Positions 10,219 through 22,666 are shown, counted from the first letter of the stretch. The stretch is 64,000 nucleotides of DNA from Polyporus tsugae (GCA_024305745.1 JAHRBS010000001.1:2976001-3040000); one strand, 5' to 3'. The notes: a model not told the origin generated them from the letters alone. Numbers and translations: made by a program.

Positions 10219-12771
10219 ATGCAGTCTCCCTTACTTCCCTGGGAAGTCATCGAGAGGATCATCGGCCATTCTGGCGACAATTTCAGAACGCTACGCAGCC
10301 TCTCCCTCACATGTCGCCAACTTCGTCCGCGCAGTCTCTGTATCATGGTCCCACACGTTAATTTCAAGAGGGGGAGCCAGATCTCCGAATTTTGCCATTT
10401 CCTCTGGGCCTGCCCCCATTTGAAACCTCTGGTCCGCTCGATAGCGGTATCTCCGATAAACTTTGCGCCGTCCATCCTCTCCATGCTCCCCAATCTGTCC
10501 GAAATCACATTCACCGCTAAATATGAGAAACATGGTCACTCCGTAGCTGTCCTCAGTCAGCCCACTCTCTTATGCTGTCAGCGAAGCAGACACATTCAGA
10601 CCCTGCGTCTCTCCGGTCTTTCCTTCGCGACATCCCTGGCGTTTGCGCGGATACTCTTGGCATTGGCAAGCACCGCACACATCATCTGCACGGACGTCGT
10701 CATTCGAACAGAGGGCAATCGAGCGCCGCTAGATGTAATCAAACGACGCCTAGCTCAAAGACTGCGACTCAAGTCATTAGTCGTGAGTCTCACTGTCTCT
10801 CGCACTTCATTGCCAGTGCAGTTATAAGTAAATACTGAATGGTGGGTCTCTTGTTTGCAGATCAATTCCACCTCTCGACTTGGGGGCGCTAGCCTCGGGT
10901 CTGTTAGCACGTTGCTTCTTGATCGGGATTTAGCCCCATCCCGGGCCATGGTTGAGAGCCTCGGGCTGACATTAGAAGGTAGGCTTGCCTATAAGTGACA
11001 AAATTGTCTGATTGCTCATGATACTCATCTGATCTATTGTAGGACCACCGTTGGCAAGGCTGGATGCATTTTCACACTGGTCCGACTGGCCTCGACTGCG
11101 ATCCCTGGTGCTGCGTTTCCCTGACCAATCCGACAAGTCTATGTCCGACGCTGTCAAGCTCCTGAATCAGTTCGAAAGTTCACTATTGAAGGATGTTGTG
11201 CTTGAGCTGGGTCCAATCTCGTCCATCCTGGACATCACCAGAGACCTATCGCACAGAATGTCGTTATCGAAATACTACCGCAAGTCAACGGTCGGCGGCC
11301 TGGGGCCAACAGGCCTGATGCCCAGAATCAAGGGGTCCAGAAAGGTATTGCACACCATTCAGTTGGAATCCACCCTGCTGGAGTTCTCGCAGTCCAGAAT
11401 CAAGTGGATCATCGATCAACCCCTCCGCCACGACAGCAATGCATTCTGGACCCGAGAGGTGGGAGAACACTTTCCTCTGTTATTTAAACGGGGTGCGCTG
11501 GTGCTCCAGGCTGGAACAGGTGATTTCCGACATGCATTCATGGTGAGAGATAAACTGATTATCTATCCAGTCACCTCCCGGGCCGCCGGACACGATTCCT
11601 ATATAACGGCTCTTGTCATCTCCCCAGACAGTAGGCGGGTGGCCAGCGCGTCCAAGGACTCTACCATCATGCTCTGGTACACCGATGGAGGGATGATCCA
11701 GCAATGGATTGCCCACCATTTCAAGCCCGTCCGGTCACTCGCATTCTCCCCGGACAGCCTATATCTCGTTTCTGGTGGAGGAGACAAGAGGGCCGCGATT
11801 TGGGACCTCAATCAAGGTGTATGCCCAGTCACCACACTCAGCGGGCACGCAGGAGATGTTACAAGTTGTGCGTGGTCTCCAAATGACGATCTGATTGCAT
11901 CCGGATCCATCGATGGAACCGTGCGGCTCTGGGATGCACATACATTCAAACATATCCGCGTACTCAGACTCGGACGGGAGTCCGTCAACGTATGCTTAGA
12001 CACGCTGGTGTTCTCTCCTAATGGACGCTGGCTCACCGCCGGATGGTCCCGTTATCGCGACTACTACCTCTGGGATGTCATCTCGGACAAGATGCGCATG
12101 TCCATTGGGGAAGGCCCGCAGAGCGTCGGACCCCGGATGAAGACGCCAGTCACGCCGCTTTCGACTCCGAGAGCATGCGCCTAGCAACCGCATCTGGACA
12201 CGACGTGGTGAAAATATGGGACATCGAGACGGGAAGGCGGATTGACCTCCGACATACCAGCAGGGTGAATGACGTCTCATTCTCACCAGATGGGAAGCTG
12301 TTGTCGGCGGCATTGGCGAACGGGATGGTGGAGATCTGGGACACGTACAAGAGTGTCCAACTATTCCGGCTCAAGGCGCATACGAAGGCGGTTTCGCAGG
12401 CACGTTTTTCTCCATGCGGCAGATACATCGCGTCCGTATCACAGGACATGACGGGGCGGTTGTGGAGAACCCGAGATGGATCGCACGTGGCGATGTTCTC
12501 CGAGCACGAAGGCCCTTTGCAACATATAGCTTTCTCCTCGGACGGAAGGACAATATGTTGTGGAGCTAGCGATGGGACTGTCCTTTTCCGACGTATGTAT
12601 GATGTCCTTCCGATATGTGAACGCCCTGGGTACAAAGTTTCCGCTTTTGAGACCATCTTTCACAATGGTGATATTGTATCCCCACCAGAGGTCTTGCGTT
12701 TTAACCTCCCATGGCAGCATGGCTCTTACGATGTTTCTGAATACCCGTTGTACACGTGGGGGCTTTACTAG
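10219..12771 (+). CDS. F-box-like / WD40-repeat protein
   Basis: Exons 10219-10782, 10861-10978 and from 11043 join in phase. The N-terminus (LLPWEVIERIIGHSGD, then SLTCRQL) looks like an F-box, followed by a leucine-rich region and, from about residue 360, WD40 repeats: SYITALVISPDSRR, DVTSCAWSPNDDLIASGSID, MRLATASGHDVVKIWD, AVSQARFSPCGRYIASVS. F-box/WD40 proteins act as substrate adaptors of SCF ubiquitin ligases. The repeats change reading frame between about 12090 and 12160. Either a one-base indel breaks the gene, or a weak 50-nt intron (GTCCAT..GCCAG, about 12096-12145) restores the frame. The C-terminal frame stops at 12769-12771. A decayed paralogue lies at 22.7-23.3 kb. Confidence 0.7.
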
Positions 12772-13494
12772 AGCGTAGCACATACAATTTACCAACGACT
12801 GTTCGAAAGCGTTTACCACATGTATAGGTATGACCATGAATCCCTATCGTGGATACGAGATGTAACTAAGGGTCGAGCGACACGACTCTGTATGTATTAG
12901 ACATAAGCAACGGACTTGACAGGCCCCGCACCGGCCGGTGAAGTATGGGTGACGGCCTGAGCGTGCCGCGCGTTGAAGCTGGCAGCGAAGACGAATGGTG
13001 CTGAGTCCTGGCATGTCGGGACCGCTGCAATTGGGGGGCGCTGATTCCGCCCTCGCCGTGCGAATCTGGCCAAGAGCTCGAGGCAGAGCTTCAACAGGAG
13101 CGCCCCGCCCTCCGCGGTCGCTTTTAGGTGCAATGTCTTTGTCTCCCTTCGGCTCGCCGGGTTTCCCCCTCATCGAGCGATCGGTCGCGCTAGATCGGTG
13201 CGCCCGCTCATGGGGTCTTCGACGTGTTGCATACGGCCGTGGGGGCTCTTTCCCTCGGGAATTCGTGTCTGCATGGGATTTCCACGCGAGAAATCAGAAA
13301 TTGCAGAAATTCATGGACTGAGTTTCAGACCCATGTACCACCCAGAAACAGGACCTATCGCAGTATATTGAATGAGATCCACTAGTAATCACGAGCACCC
13401 AGCTCTAATTACCCGAATCATTCATCAGGTTGGCCATATTCCATCCACGATCTGATAATAGAGCACATGAGCGAGCGGCTTGAATTCTTGAAAC
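12772..13494. other. convergent intergenic region
   Basis: Lies between the WD40 gene (+) and the reductase gene (-). GC-rich open frames at 12.9-13.3 kb on both strands, none recognised. Confidence 0.4.
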
Positions 13495-14866
13495 TCAAGC
13501 CTGCGACTTCAAGAACTCCTCCGAGAATGGATAGTCCGTATAACCTTTCGCCGAAAGGCGCGCAAAGAACGTGGGGAAGTCGGGCGCGTTGAGCGGCAGG
13601 TTCCCGCGCAGGCGGAATGGAAGGTCGGGCTATACAAATACAAAGACACGGCAAGTCAGTCCACCAGAGACTTGGGGGGAGCAGTGACGAAGAAGATGGT
13701 GACGCACGTTAGCCAGGAACGAGGAACCATAGCCGACGAGCTGCCCCGTCTCCTCTGCCACCTTGAGCCCGGATTCGCGGTCGTAGCCGCCGGTGGTAAT
13801 GACCGGACGAGGGGCCCAGAGCTTGTGGATGAAGTGAGATTGCTACGCATCACGGTATCCGCTCGTGAGCTTCAGCTCAGAAAATGCAGCCACGGGAGAC
13901 CACCCACCACCTCGTCATTCGGCCCCTCGCTGCCCGGGACACCGGGGGAGACGACGTGCAGGTACGCCAAGTTCGGGTGTTGCTGCTTCAGCTGGTCGAC
14001 GAGGTACGTGTACTGCGGGATCGGGTCCTCCATGCGCATGTCCTGGTACAGCGACCACGGGCTCAGACGGATCGCAGCCTTCGTCTCGCCGACAGCCTGG
14101 ACGACCGCGTCCACGACCTCGAGCGCGAACCGCGCACGGTTCTCGATCGAGCCGCCGTACTCGTCCGTGCGCTTGTTCGACACATCCTGGAGGAACTGGT
14201 CGACGAGGTAGCCACTCGCGCCGTGCACTTCCACGCCGTCGAAGCCTGCACCCTCGACGGCGTTCTTGGCCGCGGTCGCGTACCACCGAACATACTGCTT
14301 GATCTCTGACGATAAAGCTCTTGTCAGTATCTGCCGGCGAAGCATCGAGGGAATGTCAAGTACGCACCATCCTTCGTGAGCTCGCGAGGAACGGAGTCGG
14401 GCTGCGTGCTCAAAGCGATCGGAGAGGGCGCCACATAGGGCACGTCGGGGAACTCCTCGTGGAGGGTATCGGGTCGGGCCGTACGCCCCAAAGCCCACAG
14501 CTGGAGGTAGATGCGCGAGCCTTTCCCATGGACGGTATCGGTCACCTGATTCAGTGAAGCTCGTCGCTTGTTGATGCAGCACCGAGGGGGGCGTACCTTC
14601 TTCCACGCAGAAATCTGGGCGTCGTCCCAGATTCCAGGCGCGTTGGGCATTCCGGAAGCCTCGGGCGAGATGAAGGTCGCCTCGGTGACAAGGAGCGTGC
14701 CGGGGACGGAGGCCCGCTGCTTGTAGTACTCGACGACAAGGTCAGTTGGGACGTGGGCATCGCTGGCTCGGTAGCGGGTGAGGGGCGCAAGGACGACGCG
14801 ATGGCCGAGCTTCATGTCGCCGACCTGGATGGGGGAGAAGAGGGCAGGGGTGGGGCTGGTGGACAT
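13495..14866 (-). CDS. old yellow enzyme, NADH:flavin oxidoreductase
   Basis: FMN-dependent ene-reductase of the OYE family, reducing activated C=C bonds with NAD(P)H. Exons (complement) 14597-14866, 14368-14545, 13908-14305, 13708-13842 and 13495-13629 join in phase to 371 residues, the usual family length. Start chosen at [17 protein letters not shown] because the ALFSPxxVGD segment is the normal N-terminus; an upstream in-frame ATG would add about 50 residues. Seen: [11 protein letters not shown] (flavin-contacting Thr), [31 protein letters not shown]. The substrate-binding motif reads [12 protein letters not shown]: His and Tyr are kept, but the position usually Asn or His is Ser. Probably cytosolic; no targeting signal seen. 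Confidence 0.93.
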
Positions 14867-15479
14867 GCTTCTAAGCTGTCGTTGCTGATGATGAAGTCGA
14901 GAGTGCTTTGCGACCCCGACGGGGACAAAGGCGAAGGTGAAAGGACGCCGTCTCAGGATCTGGATGGAGGACATAAGTACGAAGCTTTGATACTCTACGA
15001 GGCCGTCTTGGGTCATTTAAGTAGAGCACGTTCCAGCATATTGATGGTGGCGTACGCGTATCGTCGGCGATGTGCACATGCCACAAGTCTGAAAGGTCTG
15101 GATAAGTAATATCCCGCAGACTTTTCAGACCTAATAACTGACGATAAATGGGGGGATTTGTAACGCGCGCGTAAGTTGGCGATGTCAGCGCCGTACAAGG
15201 CATCAAATTGGTGCGAGGCCGGTGCGAGGCTCCGCGCATAACCACACCGGATAACGCGAAGTGAATCATCAGACTTCGAGGTGGGAGAAATAGCTATCCT
15301 CACTGCTAGCTGCGCCGGTGGAGTGCAAGCTTACAAGGCCGGAATGGCCACAAGAACATCGTGAATTCATGGTCTCGGACAAGGACACCGAACTTGTGGG
15401 GTTTTTTTTTGCAAGACATTAATTAACAGCTGTACCTTGCAATATGCTTCGCATTGATACCGTACGAGTAGAATCTCCG
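14867..15479. other. 5' flank of the reductase gene
   Basis: Open frames continue upstream of the chosen start (15016 on the minus strand). No other gene supported. Confidence 0.4.
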
Positions 15480-15665
15480 GTGCGTTTGATGCGGGACGAC
15501 GATTACTCAGCATGATGATGTAGTATCACAGAAATGTGACCGCTGGCAGAACCGTGAACACGCGAAGTACTGCAGAAGTTTTGTGTCTTGAATTTATTGC
15601 TGTCGTGTCCTTTGCTATGGCCCCATTGCATGCTATGCATCCTCGTATGTGCGTGACGGTACGAT
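15480..15665 (+). pseudogene. possible relic of the RPL11 3' end
   Basis: By eye this aligns with RPL11 from its last intron through the 3' UTR: GGTGCGT, GATGCG, CGACGATT and GCGAAGTA occur in the same order. A stretch of about 65 bp (AATTTATTGCTGTCGTGTCC and onward) matches the RPL11 3' UTR at roughly three of four positions. A short CTTCGCATTGA match to RPL11 exon 2 lies just upstream. Intron sequence is kept, so it would not be a retro-copy. No coding capacity remains. Confidence 0.45.
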
Positions 15666-17006
15666 GCTAGGATAGTCAGGAAAAGCTGGAGACAAACTGA
15701 AACCAAAGGGGACAGGGGACAGTATATGCGCAAAGTTCATCGAGACCGACGTTCTGCAGGGCCTTCCACCGCCGCACGACTTGCGCAGAGAGAAGGCCTG
15801 GGTTACGACCGACGTCATGCATATCGATAAACGGAAGATAAAGCTGCGTTGGAAGCGCACCCAAGTCGTCCATGTTCGGGCTCGCCGCTCCGCGCGCACG
15901 TCCTACGATACCGGTGCCAGGTTCTCGTCTTGATTCACGGGCTTGGTGTAGAATTCCCGCCCACCTCTGCCGCTGAGCGCTGAGCACGGACTGAAAGGCG
16001 TCCACGTCATTCAGACAGCGGCAGTGGATCAAACGCAATCTCCGTCTGGATGACATGCAAGACAGGGTCAGCGGGGCGATCGACGCATGGGGCCGCGAAC
16101 TCGGAGGCGTTGCACTCACCGAAGCAACAGGTCGGTTCTATTCAATCAGTTGTCCTTCATGACATGGCACCGGGCAACCCGGCGCTGGGCTCCCATGCCC
16201 TCTTCGAAGGCCGACCACACCGCCCAGCCAAGACCTTGGGCCTCCGACAACCTCAATGGAGAATTGTCACCCTGGACTCAAATGCAGTACTTCAGATTCA
16301 TCAAGTATGTGACGCAGCGCCTCGTGCAATTCGGAATGATGCCGCACGCCATCAGTGTCTCTGTCCCCGTCTCCGTCTCCGACATGAGAGCGCGCCGACA
16401 CGCCAAATTTCAATGCGAGAAAGGTGAAACAAGAAATTCAAACTCGTCAGCTGAAACACATCCGAGTAACGAGGTGAAAATGAACCATACTTACGCAGAC
16501 GCGTTACGTCGCAAGCTTAAGGGCGGGCGAGAAAGGCGCAGGTAATACAGTAGAGCGCCATGGGGCGCTTCGATTGCTAATACAACAAAACAATAGCATA
16601 CGCGGAAGAGCGTCCGGGGCCGGGAAACGGGCAGCATACTCAGGCTCGATGGGATCCAGCTCTAGGCGTTCGTATTTCGGGGTCGGGACGTTCGGGGTTG
16701 GGACGTCCGAGGATCCGCGCCGAGACCGGACGGGCGGGCGGTGTGTGAGGGGGCTAGCTGAGCATGCAAGTTGGGAAAGCAAAGAACGACAACAAAAAAG
16801 ATAGTAAACGCTGAAGTCGGGTGCGGAGAAAGGGTAGCGATGGTGGTAAAGCGGGAAGTGAGGGTGGTGGTAAGGGTTTGGAGGGAGGGAGGAAGAGAGG
16901 AAGAGGAGAAGGGGGAAAGAGGGCGAGTCGGCCAGACGGACCAGCCCGTCTGTCGCCAGTCTACGGAAGATCTCCTCGTACCGTGCCCAGGAGCGAACGC
17001 TTGCGC
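15666..17006. other. intergenic
   Basis: No supported gene. A 147-codon minus-strand frame (15676-16119) has no recognised domain. GGGA/GGAA-rich repeats occur at 16.85-16.93 kb. Confidence 0.4.
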
Positions 17007-17877
17007 TCAGGCCTTTCCGCGCCGCCCCTTGTTGTCCTTCGCTTCCGGCATGGTCTCCCCCAAGAGCTGCGCCCGGACGTAGCAGAGCGCGGCTATGAAG
17101 GAGTAGATCGCCGCGTTCGTTCCCTGTCGCGCGCGCGCAAACAAGATCCGTGTTTCAGCTCGCCGCCCGTACGCTGAGGAATCCGGTCCGGAAGAAGGGG
17201 AAATGCACAACGCACCTGATAGTACAAGATCGACAAGAAGGTCAGCATAAACAGCATCACGATGCGGAGCGGGAAGCTCCGATGAACGGCCGTATTCTTC
17301 AGGAATGGTGCCGGGTAGTCGAGCACGATGTAAGCCAAGGCCAGGACCATGCTCAGGATCTGGACGATGGGGGCCTTGACGATGATGGAGATGAAGATGC
17401 TGTCGCTCGCGGCGGGCCTAGATGGGGAGAGAACCGTGCTCAGTAAGTATGAGAAGCACAACCAGCCGGCCGGCACGCGTCTCCCACGGGTGTACGGGTC
17501 CGAAACACGACAAATAAACGAGGTTCCTGCTGGCGGCGTGAAACGACTGGCAGCGACCGCTGTGGTACACTGCTCGGGATGCGGTGATCGGGAATGGAGA
17601 GACTCGTCCGTGGTGGTTGGAACAAAAGGAGGACGGCACTCACTGAACTCCTCCGGGGGCACGAACGATTCCGTTGATGAAGTCAAAGAAATACTTCCTG
17701 TAGAAGATTCCAAAGTAGGCCGACCAGACAGCGTCTGAAAGGAGAGATCATGGTGGAGAATGTCAGCTTGCCGCTCGAGGAATGTTTGTGGCCCGTTGCG
17801 AAGGAGAGGAAGTACTCACAAGCAGTAGCCGTCAAGGCGACGTAGCGACCGTATTCGTGCCACACCAAGTTGCCCAT
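17007..17877 (-). CDS. small multi-pass membrane protein
   Basis: Exons (complement) 17820-17877, 17644-17734, 17216-17417 and 17007-17123 join in phase to 155 residues. The protein begins MGNLVWHEYGRYVALTATA and continues AVWSAYFGIFYRKYFFDFI, then VQILSMVLALAYIVLDYP and RIVMLFMLTFLSILYYQ, ending with a short basic tail (KDNKGRRGKA). About four hydrophobic segments are apparent, with no signal peptide. I recall this as a conserved fungal family carried under a DUF name (possibly DUF7727); that assignment is from memory. Function unknown; perhaps endomembrane. Confidence 0.82.
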
Positions 17878-19822
17878 TGCGATAGTGTCGAGTTGGAGAT
17901 GGAGGCGGAAAGGGTTGGCTGGCTGAAGAAGCTGAGACGGCTTGGACCAAGACCGGTCAGGGAAGAGGAAGGTGGAACGGGCGAGAGGGAGCGCTGCTCT
18001 TGCTCTGAATGAAGCTGGAGAACGAGATGCACGGACTAAGCGGGCAGGAGAGGTTGAAGGGCCGGTGGTCCAGCGAGCGCAGCTCGACCAAGGAGAAAGA
18101 CTGGAGGAAAGAAGAAGGGAGGCGGAGGGAATGCACGCAGCGTTGGCCCGCTCCAGGTCCTCCCTCACCCCGATTCATATAATGCGTGACGGTCACCTTC
18201 CCACCGCCTCCGTAACCAAGGCACTAATTCCGGTCACGCTCCTCCCTTCCGTCGCCCACTCTTGCTCGACCATTTCGCCGTCTATGCCACACGGCGTGGT
18301 AAGGACATGAAATATGACTGATCCAGTTGTTCGCTTTTGTCGTATTGAGCTTTCTTCGAGGCCATGGGGTCCTTTTTGCGTCTCCTGGATTGAGTCCGAC
18401 TTGCCCGAGGAGGGTGTGACAAGCCGTGACCCCCGACGGCTAAGTGGTCTGACATACGCCAAGCCCCGCTGATCTGAAGCGGACAACGAACCGAACATAT
18501 ATGGCACAGCGTCCAGGGACGTCGAGTCGGATCGTGCACAATTGACGTGTGAGATCTCCGTCCGCAGGCCTCCTCGCCGTTTTCACGACGCTTTACCAGA
18601 TCCTCTGTAGGCCATTCGAGGGCGGCCGCGCGATGTCGTACACACGCAGCGGAGTGGGGAAATCAGCCCGGGAACCAACAGCTTCTATCTGCCCCGAGCG
18701 CAGATGAAGATGGCGACGGGTGACATGGGCGGTCGCAACTAGCTGGGAAATGGGCGCGATCCGCTCCTCCTCAAAGATGCCACAACAGCGCCAGAACAGC
18801 TCCCTCGACCCCTGCCCACAGTCGCGACGTCTCACATTGGTCCATAGTAGCCGTAAACGCTGATACTTATCTCCCCGGGCATCGTAATTCGCCTGCCAAG
18901 TTTTGGATTCCAACACTGTAATTATTCAGAAGGTAGACGGTCGTTTCTCCCAACCACCCTCTTGTTCAATTGTATACATACATATGTACTCTTGTCTCCC
19001 AAGGCAGACGATTAATATGACCTGTGTGCGGGGAGGGAGGATATATTTACTCGTAGATTCCTTTCAACCTGCCACTGGCATGGATGCCCCAGCCCAGCGG
19101 CACCAGCGCTGTCAGTCCTTATTTGGTGTGTTTGGCGCGCACGGATGGATTACTGATAACGATCCGCATACTACAGGGTTGAAGCTCATGAGCCGGTTGC
19201 AAAGGAAGAGAACAGTAAAAGGACGCAAGTCACCGGAGCTGGTATTCAACTTCCGCACGACAACGGACAGCTGAAGTGAGCTGGACTGGAGCTCGCTTAA
19301 CGCTTCCGGCACGTCAGACGGAGGCGCATTGAGGGCGGAAAGCGAGCGGAGAACCACGTCGAAGAGGCGGGGGGGGGGAGGTGGGATAGATTTCGGCACT
19401 AAGGCCACGAACCCGCACTGAAACGATGATCAAGTATCTATCACAGCCCTGGCCGGTGTGCGTAAGTACGTCACCAACCGGCAGGATTCACATGAACCGG
19501 ATTTTGCAGGACCTGGCCAGGTCCAAGCGCCATCTACCAACAGCCAGTCCAGAACCGTTACCGTGCAAAACGAGAGTGGTCAGGCGCCTAACGACACGAA
19601 TCCATGTCTGAGACCATAGCGTAGTCGGTTCTATGCTATCTTGACCGGTCGACGATCGACGTCGAGAGAGCGAGCGAGAGAGAGATGGAGAGAGTTGCCA
19701 AGTGAGCTCCCAGCGATCCAGAGAGCCATCGGGGATCTCGATACAATACGCACCGACATCTCCTCCTCATCTCCTCCTCATCTCCCTCTTTCTCCCTCGA
19801 CACCACTGAGCCCTGGCCGTAC
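17878..19822. other. long divergent intergenic region
   Basis: About 1.9 kb between the membrane-protein gene (-) and CIA1 (+). Two minus-strand frames (18593-18916, 19112-19408) look mildly protein-like but have no ATG start or recognised domain. A run of nine G lies near 19370, and GAGAGA repeats near 19665-19690 precede CIA1. Confidence 0.4.
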
Positions 19823-21168
19823 ATGGATCAGAACTTTACACTTACAATACAGCCTGTCGCCCAGCTGGAAGGTCCGTATCTGCTCTGAAAACCAAACTTG
19901 AATAACTAAAGCTTCGCCCAGGCCACGAAGACCGCGCATGGCACGTCGCATGGAATCCGACCAAGCCCATCCTCACCTCCTGCTCAGCCGACAAGAACGT
20001 CAGGCTCTACACCTATTCCGCCTCTTTCGACCCCGATGCACCCGAGCGCCAGTCTCTGAGGTTCGCGCATATCACCACCATTCCGACGGGGCATGCGAAG
20101 ACCGTTCGCGCGATTGCGTGGTCGCCCTCAGGCACCACGTTCGCGACAGCCTCGTTCGACTCCAATATTGGCGTGTGGGCGCAGGAGGGAGACAGCGATA
20201 ACAACGAGGGCGCGTTCAATCCTGCAGGCGAGTGGGAGTGCATGAGCTTGCTCGAAGGCCACGAAACGGAGTGCAAGAGCGTGGCGTATTCGAGCTCGGG
20301 GAACCTCCTGGCGAGCTGTAGCCGCGACAAAACGGTGTGGATATGGGAAGGTGCGTGGTCCTAGCATCCTTTCCGCGCGCTATGGTTGGAGGTGCCCATG
20401 CCCCCGAGTTTTCAGTCCATCCCGATCATGACTTCGAGTGCATGGGCGTGCTCATGGAGCACACGCAAGACGTCAAGGCAGTGGCATGGCATCCGACTGA
20501 GGAGGTCAGTTGCCCGCCTCTTTCATCTACTCAGCCCACCCCTGCGCAATCTCTCAACCGGTCACCCAGCGCAGATCCTCGCATCTGCCTCCTACGATGA
20601 CACGATAAAGCTCTACATCGACGACCCGCAAGAGGACTGGTACTGCTTCCAAACCCTCTCCGGACATGCGTCCACCGTGTGGGCCCTCGCGTTCTCCCCC
20701 GATGGCCGTTTCCTCGCCTCCTCGTCTGACGACGCGACTATTCGCATATGGGAGCGTGTCCAGGAACATAAATGGGAGCACGTAGATACGCTCGAGGGAC
20801 ACGAGCGGAGCGTCTACTCGATTAGTTGGGGCGCTGGGAAGCCCGTTGACTCTGGTGATGCTGGAAGTCTTGGGTGGCTCGCGAGTACTGGTGGGGATGG
20901 GATCATCAACGTATGGGAGCTCGGGGTGAGTGGCATGAGCTTCTGTTTGTTCTACGCGCTGAGTACCTCGCGTCTCCAGGTCGCTCCTAGCGCGAAGGAT
21001 CCAAGTCGGAAGGCACTTGTGCGTAGGATCGTCGCGAGGGTCTCGAACGCGCACGACATACACGATATCAATAGCGTCGTCTGGTGTCCAAGAAGGGGCT
21101 TCGAGGATCTCTTTGCCACCACTGGCGATGGCGGAGTGATGAGGGTGTGGAGAGTGGTGCCATTGTAG
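19823..21168 (+). CDS. CIA1: cytosolic Fe-S assembly WD40 protein Cia1
   Basis: Component of the CIA targeting complex that hands Fe-S clusters to cytosolic and nuclear apoproteins. Five exons: 19823-19871, 19922-20350, 20416-20504, 20575-20925 and 20980-21168, all in phase, 368 residues as expected. The protein is a seven-bladed beta-propeller. Seen in order: GHEDRAWHVAWNP, GHAKTVRAIAWSPSGTTFAT, GHETECKSVAYSSSGNLLAS, HTQDVKAVAWHP, GHASTVWALAFSPDGRFLAS, GHERSVYSISWG, then NSVVWCP near the end. The start MDQNFTLTIQPVAQLEG is chosen because the first blade strand follows directly. No damage seen. Confidence 0.95.
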
Positions 21169-21400
21169 TGCCTTCTGGCACCAATGGTTGTAATACAGGT
21201 AACGTAAGAAGTCTCTGCTGTGTTGTAAGACAATGTTATCCTGGCGAACCTGCAGTGATTTGTTGTACTTTCGCTGAAGAAAGCTCGCCACCGCCGTAGC
21301 ACGTTGTGTCTCCTGTGTCTCCCTTGTCCCTCGCGCTTTGCCGTAAAACTTCTGCAGCGGTGGTTGGTCGTTGAATGTGAAGCTTACCCCCTTTCCGCAG

Positions 21401-22666
21401 CTCCTGGCGTCACTGGCGTTGTGTGACTGCAAAGATCATCACCAACATGAAGAACTCGTTCAACGACGCCGACGAGCTGGACGGCTTCGACGACCTCAAC
21501 GACGAGGACCAGGAACGCACCAAGAAGGCCTGGGAGGACGGTCACGTCGACCCTGAGGACGTTCCCGAGAGCGCGAAGAAAGGCGACGGCGAGGAGGAGG
21601 ACGAGGAGGAAGAGAAACCCAAGAAGAAGGGTGGCAAGAAGAAGGCTGTCGACGAAGAGGATGATGGCAAAGGCGTGTTCAAGTTCGAGTACGCGTCCTC
21701 TGGTCGGTCGAAGTGCAAGGGTGCGTCGATGTGTGAGCGTGGTCGGAACCAGTGCTTATGTGCGTTTGCTTTCCTTTTCCCCAGCTTGTGGAGGTATGTC
21801 GATACTGTGACTCTATGCCATGTGTTCGCGACTAAATGCTTGTTACAGAATCCATTGGCAAGGACTACTTCCGCCTGGGTAACGAAGTAGATTTCCGTGG
21901 TAACAGGAGCTTGTACGTTTACGCGCATCTATTACATTCCTTCTTGACACTCTTTCAGTGCGTGGCGTCACTGGGGTTGTGCCGAGCCTAAGCTTGTCGA
22001 GAAGCTAAAGGCATCGTACGGCGAGGCCTCCGAGGTGGACGGCCTCAGCAACCTCCAAGAAGGGGAGAAGGAGAAGGTCCAACACGCCTAGGACGAGGGC
22101 CAGATCCCCGAGGACGACAAGAGCCCCGGCGAGCCCGTAGAGACCGGCAAAAAGAAGACCGCGCCTCGGAAGAAGAAGGGTGTGGACGGCGAGGAGAAGC
22201 CGAAGCGGTCGCGAGCAAAGGCGAAGGTGCGTGAGACTCTTGTTGTTGTCGGATCATGGATGACTTACACTAGACGGCTCCTTGGTTGCTCTTCCCCCTT
22301 GCAAAAGGCCGATGAGGACGACGAGATGGATGTCGACGAGGAGAAGCCGAAGAAGAGACGCGTTGCGGCGAAGAAGGAGGCCCCCGCGAAGGCCAGGGCC
22401 ACTTCCAAAAAGGCGGCCAAGAAAAAGAAGGACGAGGTTGAGTCCGGCGAGGACGTCGGCGACGAGCTCGCGGCTGTGGACGAGGAGGAGGTTGAAGAAG
22501 AAGACGAGGAGCCTGAGGAAATATCGAAGAAGCGCAAGGTCCGTATCCTACCCCGCATCACGTGGACATAGTATGTGCTTAGGATGGTCGTGTGCAGCAT
22601 GCACCTGCATCGAAGGGTGCAAGTTCCTCCAAGCCATCGCAGAGTCGCCAGGCTCAAGGGTCATGA
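21401..22666 (+). pseudogene. PARP-type zinc-finger gene, broken
   Basis: Exons 21401-21720, 21785-21793 (9 nt), 21849-21912, 21959-22226, 22308-22538 and 22598-22666 join in one frame. The first exon opens inside a zinc finger (SWRHWRCVTAKI), followed by acidic/lysine-rich linkers and a second complete PARP-type finger: KFEYASSGRSKCK, ACGESIGKDYFRLGN, AWRHWGCAEPKL (Cys-Cys-His-Cys ligands). The C-terminal part is Lys/Glu-rich. Two defects: the first half of finger one and the start codon are absent upstream, and a TAG at 22089-22091 replaces the Trp expected in the VQxAWDEGQIPED motif. PARP-type fingers bind DNA breaks; this copy cannot give a full product. Confidence 0.75.

Noticed and set aside
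12844..13321. Open frames on both strands, possible rDNA-like or bacterial-like insert
   Set aside because: Neither strand gives a family I know and no rRNA core sequence is recognisable.
18593..19408. Two minus-strand frames (107 and 98 codons) of protein-like composition
   Set aside because: Neither has an ATG start nor flanking exons that splice in phase; no domain.
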